Positions 1 to 6,194 of a DNA stretch of 39,339 nt are shown in pieces (the stretch's first letter is position 1; each line of letters opens with the position of its first letter). Origin of the DNA: Sulfurovum sp. (GTDB taxonomy: Bacteria > Campylobacterota > Campylobacteria > Campylobacterales > Sulfurovaceae); contig JALUYL010000075.1 in the NCBI GenBank assembly GCA_027012955.1, positions 1 through 39,339 on the forward strand, read 5' to 3'. Under the pieces are notes generated by a model that saw only the letters and a list, made by a program, of their open reading frames with translations, made no database searches and was not told the DNA's origin. Made by a program: the position numbers and the translations under genes.

Positions 1-134
1 TACTTCAATAATATTTTTCAAGATTTACATATATATGTCCAAAACAATATCTCCATTTTTATCAAGTGTTTGGTTTTTGGTTGATTATTTAGAGGGAGGA
101 ATCTCTATTTCGTGATTTGGGGTTAGCATTACAT

Positions 135-163
135 TTGAACATTAAGTCTTAATTTGGTACAAT
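135..163 (+). promoter_or_regulatory. sigma70-type promoter of the first TA cassette
   Basis: TTGAAC at 135-140, a 17-bp spacer and TACAAT at 158-163 match a housekeeping promoter. A Shine-Dalgarno sequence (GAAGGAGA) follows just before the ATG at 185. The promoter lies inside the cassette, after the core site at 122-128, so the cassette appears able to express its own genes without an integron promoter. Confidence 0.6.
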
Positions 164-184
164 AAAAGGACTGAAGGAGATTTT

Positions 185-457
185 ATGCAAATTGTAAATG
201 ATATAAAGCCTGTAACTTATCTAAAAAGCAGAGCGGCTGATGTTCTAAAATATATCAATGAAACTCATAGACCTATGATAATCACACAAAATGGTGAAGC
301 CAAAGCTGTTATCCAAGATCCAAAGAGTTATGAAGATATGAAAAATGCTCTTTCTATAATGAAGCTTCTTTCATTTGCAGAAGAAGATATTAGAAGTGGA
401 AATCTTCATACCCAAGAAGATGTTTTTAACTCTGTTGAAGAACTCCTTAGCAAATGA
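185..457 (+). CDS. Phd/YefM-family antitoxin
   Basis: A 90-aa protein with the Phd/YefM fold signature: an N-terminal beta-strand and helix region (VNDIKPVTYLKSRAADVLK) followed by a strand carrying ITQNGEAKAVIQDPKSYE. In this family the N-terminal half binds operator DNA and the C-terminal tail (here SGNLHTQEDVFNSVEELLSK) wraps the toxin. The start at 185 has a good Shine-Dalgarno sequence. The stop overlaps the toxin start by 4 bp (ATGA), so the two are translationally coupled. The pair sits as a cassette between core sites at 122 and 846; TA pairs are known to stabilise cassette arrays. Autoregulation of the promoter at 135-163 is expected from the family but not shown here. Confidence 0.9.
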   Translation: MQIVNDIKPVTYLKSRAADVLKYINETHRPMIITQNGEAKAVIQDPKSYEDMKNALSIMKLLSFAEEDIRSGNLHTQEDVFNSVEELLSK

Positions 458-810
458 GTAAATTTTATAAAGTCAAATGGACTTCAAATGCGAAAGAAGA
501 CCTTTTAAATATTGTTGATTATATCAAAAAAGATAATTTAAGTGCTGCAAGAAAAGTTTATGGACAAATAAAAGAAAAAGCACAGTCTAGCAATTTTTTT
601 CCTTTAAGAGGTAGAGTAATTCCTGAACTTCAAAAAGAAGGTATAACTATTTATAGAGAACTGATTGCACAACCATGGAGAGTTATGTACAAAGTTGAAA
701 ATGATACTGTTTATATTATGGCTATTTTTGATTCAAGACAAAATGTAGAAGAGTTGTTATTACAAAAACTATTAAGAGGTCATATGCTAACAAAACAGAG
801 TAACCAATAA
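454..810 (+). CDS. RelE/ParE-family toxin
   Basis: A 118-aa protein of the RelE/ParE superfamily: KVKWTSNAKEDLLNIVDYIKK at the N-terminus, a central PLRGRVIPEL segment, then YRELIAQPWRVMYKVENDTVYIMAIFDSRQN, the usual core strands ending in a DSRQ-type tail. Family members are either mRNA interferases (RelE) or gyrase poisons (ParE); the sequence does not decide which. The gene overlaps the upstream antitoxin by 4 bp. The last eight codons and the stop run into the left core site of the downstream attC-like site (785-852), so the C-terminus is partly encoded by the recombination site. That may be a cassette-formation product, since the domain proper ends near residue 107. Confidence 0.88.
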   Translation: MSKFYKVKWTSNAKEDLLNIVDYIKKDNLSAARKVYGQIKEKAQSSNFFPLRGRVIPELQKEGITIYRELIAQPWRVMYKVENDTVYIMAIFDSRQNVEELLLQKLLRGHMLTKQSNQ

Positions 811-852
811 ATTACCTAGCGGCAATTTATCGGCTATCTTTGACCGTTAGCA
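785..852 (+). other. integron attC-like site 1
   Basis: Outer boxes TGCTAAC (785-791) and GTTAGCA (846-852) are exact inverse complements, as expected for R'' and R' of an integron recombination site. Inside lies an imperfect stem: CCAATAAATT (804-813) pairs with AATTTATCGG (824-833) with one mismatch. Length is 68 bp. The site closes the TA cassette, and the next gene begins 16 bp after it. Confidence 0.75.
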
Positions 853-868
853 ACACAAAAGGAAAAAG

Positions 869-1822
869 ATGTCTAAACTATCTCAAGCAAAAAAGATTGT
901 TAAACTTTTACAAGATAATCCTAATGAGCGATTTAGCGCGAGATATATAGCCGAAAAAATTGTTTCAATTTACCCTCAAGATTATGAAGCAAAGAAAAAT
1001 AACCCAAGGTTTAAAGATGAAAAATCTTTCATATCTCAAATTGTTGCAGAAATAGGTTCTCAAAAAGACCAACTTACAAAAAGCAGTGAACATATTTTTT
1101 GGCAAGACAAACCTCGTCCGAGAGTTTATTGGTATGACCCAGATAAAAAAAGAGGAGATACATCTAATGATGATATTGAAGATGAGAATGAAGAAAGTGA
1201 CGAGTATATCTCTCCAACTTCTATTCCAAATAAATCCTCTTTTTCAGAACATGATTTATATCCACTTTTGATTAATTATTTGAATTCTGAGCACAATTTA
1301 TACTGTATGAGAATTGATGAAAAAAAGTCTAGAAATTTACGGGGCAGTGGAGGCAACACATGGTTACATCCAGATATTGTTGCAATGCAAGCAGTAGATA
1401 AAGAATGGGATGAACTAATAAGAACTTGTGTAAAAAATGGCGATGGACAAAGTGTAAGATTATGGTCATTTGAAGTAAAAATCACTTTAAATAGTTCAAA
1501 TGTTAGAAAGAGTTTCTTTCAAGCAGTAAGTAATTCTAGTTGGGCAAACGAAGGATATTTAGTTGCTACATCAATATCTGATAACAAAGTAGAACAAGAA
1601 CTTCGTATGCTTTCAGCTCTTCATGGTATTGGAGTTATTTTACTTAATCCTGAAAATCCATCAGAAAGCGAGATTCTTTTACCTGCAAAATCTAGACCTG
1701 AAATAGATTGGCAGTCTGTAAATAGAATATTAGTGGAGAATAGTGATTTTAAAGATTATATAGAATTGGTTTCAACATATTACCAAACTGGTAGAGTTAG
1801 AAAAAAAGACTGGAATAAATAG
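869..1822 (+). CDS. HrgA-like (COG2958-type) protein
   Basis: A 317-aa protein. The first ~90 residues look like a winged-helix or HARE-type HTH (AKKIVKLLQDNPNERFSARY and IAEKIVSIYP), then an acidic linker (DDIEDENEESDEY, around residues 98-112). A C-terminal alpha/beta domain of about 190 residues carries GGNTWLHPDIV and LWSFEVKI. This layout matches COG2958/HrgA, the protein that replaces a restriction gene in some Helicobacter pylori strains. The pattern D-I-V near 169 followed by W-S-F-E-V-K near 203 (D...E-x-K) fits a PD-(D/E)XK nuclease-type core, which is inference. It is the only gene of its cassette, with a good Shine-Dalgarno sequence (AAAAGGAAAAAG) just before the ATG. Confidence 0.72.
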   Translation: MSKLSQAKKIVKLLQDNPNERFSARYIAEKIVSIYPQDYEAKKNNPRFKDEKSFISQIVAEIGSQKDQLTKSSEHIFWQDKPRPRVYWYDPDKKRGDTSNDDIEDENEESDEYISPTSIPNKSSFSEHDLYPLLINYLNSEHNLYCMRIDEKKSRNLRGSGGNTWLHPDIVAMQAVDKEWDELIRTCVKNGDGQSVRLWSFEVKITLNSSNVRKSFFQAVSNSSWANEGYLVATSISDNKVEQELRMLSALHGIGVILLNPENPSESEILLPAKSRPEIDWQSVNRILVENSDFKDYIELVSTYYQTGRVRKKDWNK

Positions 1823-1827
1823 CATAT

Positions 1828-1896
1828 TGCTAACAAATCATTGGAGAGAAATATTTGACCCTGCGGCTCAAATATTTCTCAACTTAGTCGTTGCAC
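1828..1896 (+). other. integron attC-like site 2
   Basis: TGCTAAC (1828-1834) and GTTGCAC (1890-1896) form the outer boxes. Between them is a perfect 13-bp stem, GAGAAATATTTGA (1846-1858) with TCAAATATTTCTC (1868-1880), and a 9-nt loop. It lies immediately after the stop codon of the HrgA-like gene, as attC sites do. The right box is degenerate relative to GTTRRRY. Confidence 0.72.
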
Positions 1897-1922
1897 GCAC
1901 CCGCGGAGCGGGAGCGTGCAAC
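1890..1922 (+). repeat. perfect GC-rich hairpin at start of non-coding cassette
   Basis: GTTGCACGC (1890-1898) pairs perfectly with GCGTGCAAC (1914-1922), and inside it CCCGC (1900-1904) pairs with GCGGG (1908-1912) around a GGA loop, with a single A-A mismatch between the two stems. It overlaps the right box of attC-like site 2 and the left box of site 3, so the two sites share one hairpin. It is far more GC-rich than its surroundings. Confidence 0.8.
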
Positions 1923-2078
1923 GGGCGCGCTGATCACTGAACGTGACCACTGCCATTCGTTGGTCTCCGCTACGCTACATCCAACAAATGCCAGGATACA
2001 CACATCAAGTCTGATCCCAGAAAACCCTTCGGGATTTTCTGATATCATACTGAATGGTGATCAGCGCGCCCGTTAGCA
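1916..2078 (+). other. large attC-like structured element 3
   Basis: A perfect 18-bp inverted repeat (AAC plus 15 bp at 1920-1937, matched at 2057-2074) encloses 119 nt. Those hold two further hairpins: CATTCGTTGG/CCAACAAATG (1954-1963 and 1981-1990, one mismatch) and AGAAAA-CCC-TTC-GGG-A-TTTTCT (2019-2040). The right box is GTTAGCA (2072-2078), identical to site 1; the left is GTGCAAC. Together with 1891-1915 this makes a cassette of about 182 bp with no convincing gene. Small open frames across it lack a ribosome site. It is either an attC with a long terminal structure or a cassette encoding a structured RNA. Confidence 0.65.
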
Positions 2079-2094
2079 TACACAAGGAGTTCTA

Positions 2095-2514
2095 TTGAAA
2101 TTTGTAAAAGCATTTTTAGAAAAATTTGGAAGTGGCCTATTTATAGGAATAGTTGCAGGTATATCAGCAGGCTTCATTTTTGGAATAATTTCCATGTTGA
2201 TGAATCAATCAATATGGGGAAGAGATGCTGAGATTAGAGAACAAGCCACCATTACTAAGGACCGAGAAGTTACGCGTAAAGGGATAACAATGATTTTAGG
2301 TAATCTAAAAAATAATTCTGAAGATTCTATGCGAATGTTTAAAATAAAAGCTGATTTATTTGACGAAAATGGAACGTTTGTTGAACAATGTTCAGACTAT
2401 ATCTCAGATTTAGATGCAGGAAAGCAAACTCACTTTAAAATTATTTGTAAAAGTTGTGACAGCAACAAAACTATTGAACACTCAAGCTATAAGATTTACT
2501 TGGGTGGATTTTAA
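2095..2514 (+). CDS. small membrane-anchored protein of unknown function
   Basis: A 139-aa protein starting at TTG 2095, chosen because AAGGAG lies 5-6 nt upstream and no ATG fits. Residues about 10-40 (GLFIGIVAGISAGFIFGIIS) form one membrane helix. The remaining ~100 residues are soluble and contain two cysteines close together near the end (KIICKSCDS). I do not recognise the family. It is the only gene of its cassette (2073-2578) and is followed directly by attC-like site 4. Cassette genes encoding small membrane-anchored proteins are common, and no function can be inferred. Confidence 0.7.
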   Translation: MKFVKAFLEKFGSGLFIGIVAGISAGFIFGIISMLMNQSIWGRDAEIREQATITKDREVTRKGITMILGNLKNNSEDSMRMFKIKADLFDENGTFVEQCSDYISDLDAGKQTHFKIICKSCDSNKTIEHSSYKIYLGGF

Positions 2515-2515
2515 A

Positions 2516-2584
2516 TGCTAACAAAAACGTGGAGCGAATAGTTTACCGCAAGCGGAAACTATTCGCTCACGATGAACGTTGTAC
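2516..2584 (+). other. integron attC-like site 4 (last of the array)
   Basis: Outer boxes are TGCTAAC (2516-2522) and GTTGTAC (2578-2584). A perfect 13-bp stem, GAGCGAATAGTTT (2532-2544) with AAACTATTCGCTC (2556-2568), is capped by a CCGC-AA-GCGG hairpin. The stop codon of the preceding gene abuts the left box. No further cassette follows; the next gene is housekeeping xth on the other strand, so this marks the array end. Confidence 0.75.
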
Positions 2585-2675
2585 TCAATAAGGAACAAAT
2601 AATTCAAAAAATATTAATAACAAAATCGATAGTATAATGCTCCTCTTTTTTTCAGTGTAGCGATATGAAGTAACA

Positions 2676-3446
2676 CTAAACCTCTAACACCAACTTCACA
2701 GGGCAGTGGTCGCTGCCCATGATGTTATCTAAAATATCCGCTTCGACTATCTTATCTTTTAAATCATCTGAGACATAAAAATAGTCGATTCTCCATCCCA
2801 CATTATTGCCTCTAGCCCCTGCTCTGTAGCTCCACCATGAGTAACGCTCTTCCTCATCACCATGCACATGTCTAAATGTGTCTATAAAACCTGAAGCCAA
2901 GAGTTTGTCTTGCCATTCTCTCTCCATTGGTAAAAACCCTGAAGTTTTTTCATTGGCTTTAGGACGTGCAAGGTCTATGGGGTGATGTGCAGTATTTACA
3001 TCGCCACATACTACAATGGACTTTCCTTGTTGGCGAAGTTCCAAAATATGCTCTAAAAAACGCTCGTAAAATGCCATCTTGTATGCCAAGCGTTCTTCAC
3101 TGCGTTGTCCATTGGGGAAATAGACATTAAAAAGTGCAATGTTGTCAAAATGATACTCGTTGATGCGTCCTTCATCTAAAATATCCACATGGTCACAAGA
3201 TGAAGCTTCACCTTTAATGTCTGTGTAGAGTGCCACACCTGACTGTCCTTTGTTTACAGAAGAGTTTATACTTTGGTACTTGTAGTCACGTGCAAAGATA
3301 CCCTCTGGTATCTGGTCTGCCTCTGCTTTGATTTCCTGTAGTCCTAAGAAGTCTACATCTGCTTTGTCTATCCATTTAAGTGCATCTTTTTTATCTACTG
3401 CACGTATGCCGTTTACATTCCACGATATAAAAGTAAGTTTTGCCAT
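2676..3446 (-). CDS. xth: exodeoxyribonuclease III (AP endonuclease)
   Basis: A 256-aa ExoIII/ExoA-type base-excision repair enzyme, cutting DNA 5' of abasic sites and acting as a 3'-5' exonuclease. Family motifs are in order: SWNVNGIRA near the N-terminus, LQEIKAE with the metal-binding Glu, YFPNGQRSEERLAYK with the catalytic Tyr region, CGDVNTAHHPIDLARPK with the Asp/Asn pair, WRIDYFYVS, and the terminal SDHCPV with the catalytic Asp-His. Length is normal. It runs opposite to and ends about 90 bp from the cassette array, and it is divergent from the methyltransferase at 3505. Confidence 0.95.
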   Translation of the reverse strand: MAKLTFISWNVNGIRAVDKKDALKWIDKADVDFLGLQEIKAEADQIPEGIFARDYKYQSINSSVNKGQSGVALYTDIKGEASSCDHVDILDEGRINEYHFDNIALFNVYFPNGQRSEERLAYKMAFYERFLEHILELRQQGKSIVVCGDVNTAHHPIDLARPKANEKTSGFLPMEREWQDKLLASGFIDTFRHVHGDEEERYSWWSYRAGARGNNVGWRIDYFYVSDDLKDKIVEADILDNIMGSDHCPVKLVLEV

Positions 3447-3504
3447 CTATTCAATCCTAAATACGTTAAGTTTTGCTAGAATAATATCAAAAAAGGCTGT
3501 AAGT

Positions 3505-4095
3505 ATGGCAATAGAAGATAAAACGCGTTGGGATGAAAAACATACACAAAATACTATGCCACAAGAGCCTATAGCCCTTGTCGAAAAATATGCACATTTG
3601 GCTACAGGTAAAAATGCACTGGACATCGCATGCGGCAATGGTAGACACAGCAAATATTTAGCCTCTCTTGGCTTTGAGATAGATGCGTTAGACATCTCCT
3701 CTGTCGCTATAGAGCAACTGCAAGGCTTAGAACACATCAACCCCATGGAAGTTGACTTCGATACCTATACGCTAGAAAAAAACAAGTATGACCTCATAGT
3801 ATGTACTTACTTTCTAGAACGTAAACTCTTTCCTCAGATGATAGAGGCACTCAAACCAAACGGCATTATACTTATGGAAACATTTTTACATGACGAAGGG
3901 AATGAGCGCACACCATCTAACCCTGCATTTAGACTCAATGAGGGTGAACTTGAAGCCTATTTTGACCACGAGATGGAAATATTGCATATACCAGAGTTTT
4001 GGGACACAGACTACCAAGGTTTCAAAACGATGAAAACCTCAATGGTAGCTAGAAAAAAGAGTGGTGGAATGACCGATGAGGACTTTTGGGCGTAA
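3505..4095 (+). CDS. class I SAM-dependent methyltransferase
   Basis: A 196-aa protein. The ATG at 3505 (MAIEDKTRWDEKH) is chosen over upstream in-frame starts, which lie antisense to xth. Motif I is ALDIACGNGRHSKYLASLG, followed by the acidic strand-2 residue in EIDALDIS, then DLIVCTYFLERKLFPQMIEALKPNG. This resembles the TehB/SAM-MT family of small-molecule methyltransferases. Substrate is not predictable. The gene is divergent from xth, with a 58-bp gap that must hold both promoters. A perfect hairpin lies just after its stop (4103-4131). Confidence 0.85.
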   Translation: MAIEDKTRWDEKHTQNTMPQEPIALVEKYAHLATGKNALDIACGNGRHSKYLASLGFEIDALDISSVAIEQLQGLEHINPMEVDFDTYTLEKNKYDLIVCTYFLERKLFPQMIEALKPNGIILMETFLHDEGNERTPSNPAFRLNEGELEAYFDHEMEILHIPEFWDTDYQGFKTMKTSMVARKKSGGMTDEDFWA

Positions 4096-4102
4096 GATTT
4101 TT

Positions 4103-4131
4103 CTCGTGACGACGTTTAACGTCGTCACGAG
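4103..4131. terminator. perfect 12-bp stem hairpin, probable terminator
   Basis: CTCGTGACGACG (4103-4114) and CGTCGTCACGAG (4120-4131) are perfectly complementary around a 5-nt TTTAA loop, 8 bp after the methyltransferase stop. There is no long T-run downstream on the + strand; a run of five Ts precedes it instead. It is a plausible terminator or a transcript-end-stabilising stem. Confidence 0.55.
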
Positions 4132-4158
4132 TTAATTATTTGTGGATTCTGAATGGGA

Positions 4159-4187
4159 TTTACATTTCATATGAATTATGTTATACT
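4159..4187 (+). promoter_or_regulatory. sigma70-type promoter of VapBC-like operon
   Basis: TTTACA (4159-4164), a 17-bp spacer and TATACT (4182-4187) precede the antitoxin start at 4223, which has an AAGGAG Shine-Dalgarno sequence at 4211-4216. Autorepression here by the TA complex would be typical of the family. Confidence 0.55.
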
Positions 4188-4222
4188 TTTTTACTTTACA
4201 AATAAAAATAAAGGAGTTTTAT

Positions 4223-4429
4223 ATGCATACTATCAAAATTGATATAAGTGATAATATTTACGATAATGTAATGTTTTTTCTTAATAATTTACCAAAAAAA
4301 GATATTAAACTTCATACTCAAAAAAAACTTACTGAAGAGAAACTCACAGACTTTTTTCACTCTTCCCCGCTACAAGATATTACACTAGAAAGAAACAAAG
4401 ATATTTATCAAGATAGAGTCAATTTTTGA
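4223..4429 (+). CDS. small antitoxin of VapBC-like pair
   Basis: A 68-aa protein starting at ATG 4223, which has AAGGAG seven bases upstream; an in-frame ATG at 4178 lies in the promoter and is rejected. The N-terminal HTIKIDISDNIYDNVMFFLN resembles short strand-helix antitoxins. The C-terminus (DFFHSSPLQDITLERNKD) has the SP-L pattern often seen in VapB tails that enter the PIN-domain active site. Its stop overlaps the toxin start by 4 bp. Assignment as antitoxin rests on size, order and coupling rather than on a clear domain. Confidence 0.75.
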   Translation: MHTIKIDISDNIYDNVMFFLNNLPKKDIKLHTQKKLTEEKLTDFFHSSPLQDITLERNKDIYQDRVNF

Positions 4430-4848
4430 AATATATCTTAGATACAAATATTATCTCTGAACTTATCAAGACAAATCCAAATCAAAAAGTATTACATTTT
4501 CTCAATACAATTCAAGAAAAAGATATTTATCTCTCATCTATTACTATTGGAGAAATATACTTTGGTATCCAAAAACTCCCTTATGGTAAAAAGCAAACAA
4601 AGCTTCTCTCTTGGGTTGAAGAGCAACTACTTCCAAGGTTTCACAATAAAGTGATAGTTATTGATACTGATGTAATGTTACAGTGGGCGATACTGACAAA
4701 CACATTAAAAACAAAAGGTACACCTTTGCCTATAATGGATTCTCTTATCGGTGCAACTTGTTTAGCTAAGAAATTTACACTTATCACGCGTAATGAAAAA
4801 GATTTTAAAAACATAAATATACAAATTATTAATCCATTTAATTCGTAA
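4426..4848 (+). CDS. vapC: VapC-type PIN-domain ribonuclease toxin
   Basis: A 140-aa PIN-domain protein read from TTG 4426, overlapping the antitoxin stop. Acidic metal-binding residues are in place: D6 in ILDTNIISEL, E43 in SITIGEIYFGI, D105 in MDSLIGATC, and the TRNEKDF motif at 121-127. VapC toxins cleave tRNAs or rRNA, and which target applies here is not visible. Length is normal. The gene converges with the DUF445 gene, 16 bp away. Confidence 0.92.
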   Translation: MKYILDTNIISELIKTNPNQKVLHFLNTIQEKDIYLSSITIGEIYFGIQKLPYGKKQTKLLSWVEEQLLPRFHNKVIVIDTDVMLQWAILTNTLKTKGTPLPIMDSLIGATCLAKKFTLITRNEKDFKNINIQIINPFNS

Positions 4849-4864
4849 TTGTTTACTCTGAAAG

Positions 4865-5569
4865 CTATAAAAAGTAAGAGGAAGCAAGCCCAATCAAGCC
4901 ACCAAACACACCACCCCAAACCACTAGCCACCCCAAATGCTCTTTGATAAGCTCTTGGACTAACTCTTTTACCATTTTAGGGGTAAGTTCCCCTAAGCGA
5001 TTGGTGATGAGTGCTTCGACAGAGTCTATCATGTCGTCTGAGAGAGCTGAGTTTTGTATGTGGTGATCAAGCTGTGCTTTAAATGCAGAAGATGAGACTA
5101 TGGAGCTTACTGCTGACTTTAGCTTACGTGCAAAAGGGTCACGCAAGCCCTCTAAAGCCTCTTCTCCCCCAAACATTTGTATGGCACCGCCAAATTTAGA
5201 CTCCATGACTGTCTTGGAGAGTGCATCAAAAGCAGGAGAAAAATCTGCACCTTCCACCAATGGTGCGAGATCTATCTTCTGCTCTTCTTTCGCAAAAAAG
5301 TTACCCAACTGCTCTTTGGTAAAAAACTGTTTCATTATCATCGTTCTGATAGATGCTTTAAAAGTCTCAAAATTCTTCTCAATCACCCCAGAACCATACA
5401 AAAACGGTACCTTTTCAAACAACATATGAATAGCAAGCTGATTGGTAATAGCTCCAGAGAGAGCAAAGAGCCCTGTAAAAAGAAGTGGGTTATGGTACTG
5501 CTCTGGTACGATGAATGAGATAGCGATAAGAAGAACGGAGATTAAATCTGTGATGAATGATTTAGACAT
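4865..5569 (-). CDS. DUF445-family membrane protein
   Basis: A 234-aa protein. N-terminal hydrophobic segments (residues ~8-45) contain the DUF445 signature GAITNQLAIHMLFEKVPFLYGSG. A central soluble helical region follows, and a C-terminal membrane helix (LGWLVVWGGVFGGLIGLASS) ends the protein. DUF445/YheB-like proteins are membrane proteins of unknown role. The start at 5569 overlaps the end of the HAD gene by 8 bp, so the two are co-transcribed and probably coupled. A Shine-Dalgarno sequence (AAGGAG) is visible inside the upstream gene. Confidence 0.85.
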   Translation of the reverse strand: MSKSFITDLISVLLIAISFIVPEQYHNPLLFTGLFALSGAITNQLAIHMLFEKVPFLYGSGVIEKNFETFKASIRTMIMKQFFTKEQLGNFFAKEEQKIDLAPLVEGADFSPAFDALSKTVMESKFGGAIQMFGGEEALEGLRDPFARKLKSAVSSIVSSSAFKAQLDHHIQNSALSDDMIDSVEALITNRLGELTPKMVKELVQELIKEHLGWLVVWGGVFGGLIGLASSYFL

Positions 5570-6191
5570 GAAGTAGTATCTCCTTCAACGCATCTACTGA
5601 CTGTACCACCTCTTTCTCTCCATGCTCAGTAAAGCCCCAGTCAACCATGATGTAGTCCATTTTAGCCTCTTTTGCTGCCATTTCGTCGCGTGGACCATCT
5701 CCGATGAAGATGGACTTATCTTCTGTCATATCAAGTTCATCTAGGATTTTATAGAGCATATCTGGGTGGGGTTTTCCTTGAGATACATCATCATAGCAAG
5801 CGATGGCATCAAATAGTTCATATACTTTTAAATGTGTGAGTGACTCAATGGTTGAGCCTCTGTAGGCATTGGTAGCTACTGCCAGTTTTTTGCCTTGAGC
5901 TTTAAGTGTTTCTAACAGTTCCTTGATACCTTTATAGAGTACCAGTTCTGTTTCGTGATTTTTGGTGTAGTACTCGGAAAACCATCTTTCATGGTCTGCA
6001 TCGAAAGCTTTGGCATGGTAAAAAGTTTGGGCGGGGTTAATGGTAGGGTCATTTACCAAACGTAAGATACTCTCTTCATCCATCGGCTCAAAGCCCAAGT
6101 TTTTACGTACATAGTTAATGGCATTGGCTATGGTGATAGAACTGTTGACCAGTGTACCATCCATATCGAAGATGATGAGCTTTTTTTCCAT
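5562..6191 (-). CDS. HAD-superfamily phosphatase (phosphoglycolate phosphatase-like)
   Basis: A 209-aa HAD hydrolase of the Gph/PGMB type. Motif I FDMDGTLVNS carries the nucleophile Asp and acid Asp near residues 9 and 11. A helical cap follows, then motif II (VATNAYRGST), Lys motif III (GKPHPDMLYKIL) and motif IV (FIGDGPRDEMAAKEAKM). This family removes phosphate from small sugars such as 2-phosphoglycolate; the exact substrate is inference. It is the middle of a three-gene reverse-strand run (PDC sensor, HAD, DUF445) with 3 bp and -8 bp gaps. Confidence 0.85.
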   Translation of the reverse strand: MEKKLIIFDMDGTLVNSSITIANAINYVRKNLGFEPMDEESILRLVNDPTINPAQTFYHAKAFDADHERWFSEYYTKNHETELVLYKGIKELLETLKAQGKKLAVATNAYRGSTIESLTHLKVYELFDAIACYDDVSQGKPHPDMLYKILDELDMTEDKSIFIGDGPRDEMAAKEAKMDYIMVDWGFTEHGEKEVVQSVDALKEILLHV

Positions 6192-6194
6192 AGG

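Noticed and set aside
1-128. A fifth attC before the first TA cassette, based on the GTTAGCA at 122-128
   Set aside because: No matching left box or convincing stem is visible in 1-121, so only the core box is noted.
1891-2076. A 61-codon frame across the structured cassette (1891-2076)
   Set aside because: Its composition follows the hairpins, it lacks a ribosome site and resembles no protein.
3328-3504. N-terminal extension of the methyltransferase frame to 3328
   Set aside because: It runs antisense to the start of xth, has no ribosome site, and the ATG at 3505 gives a methyltransferase of normal length.
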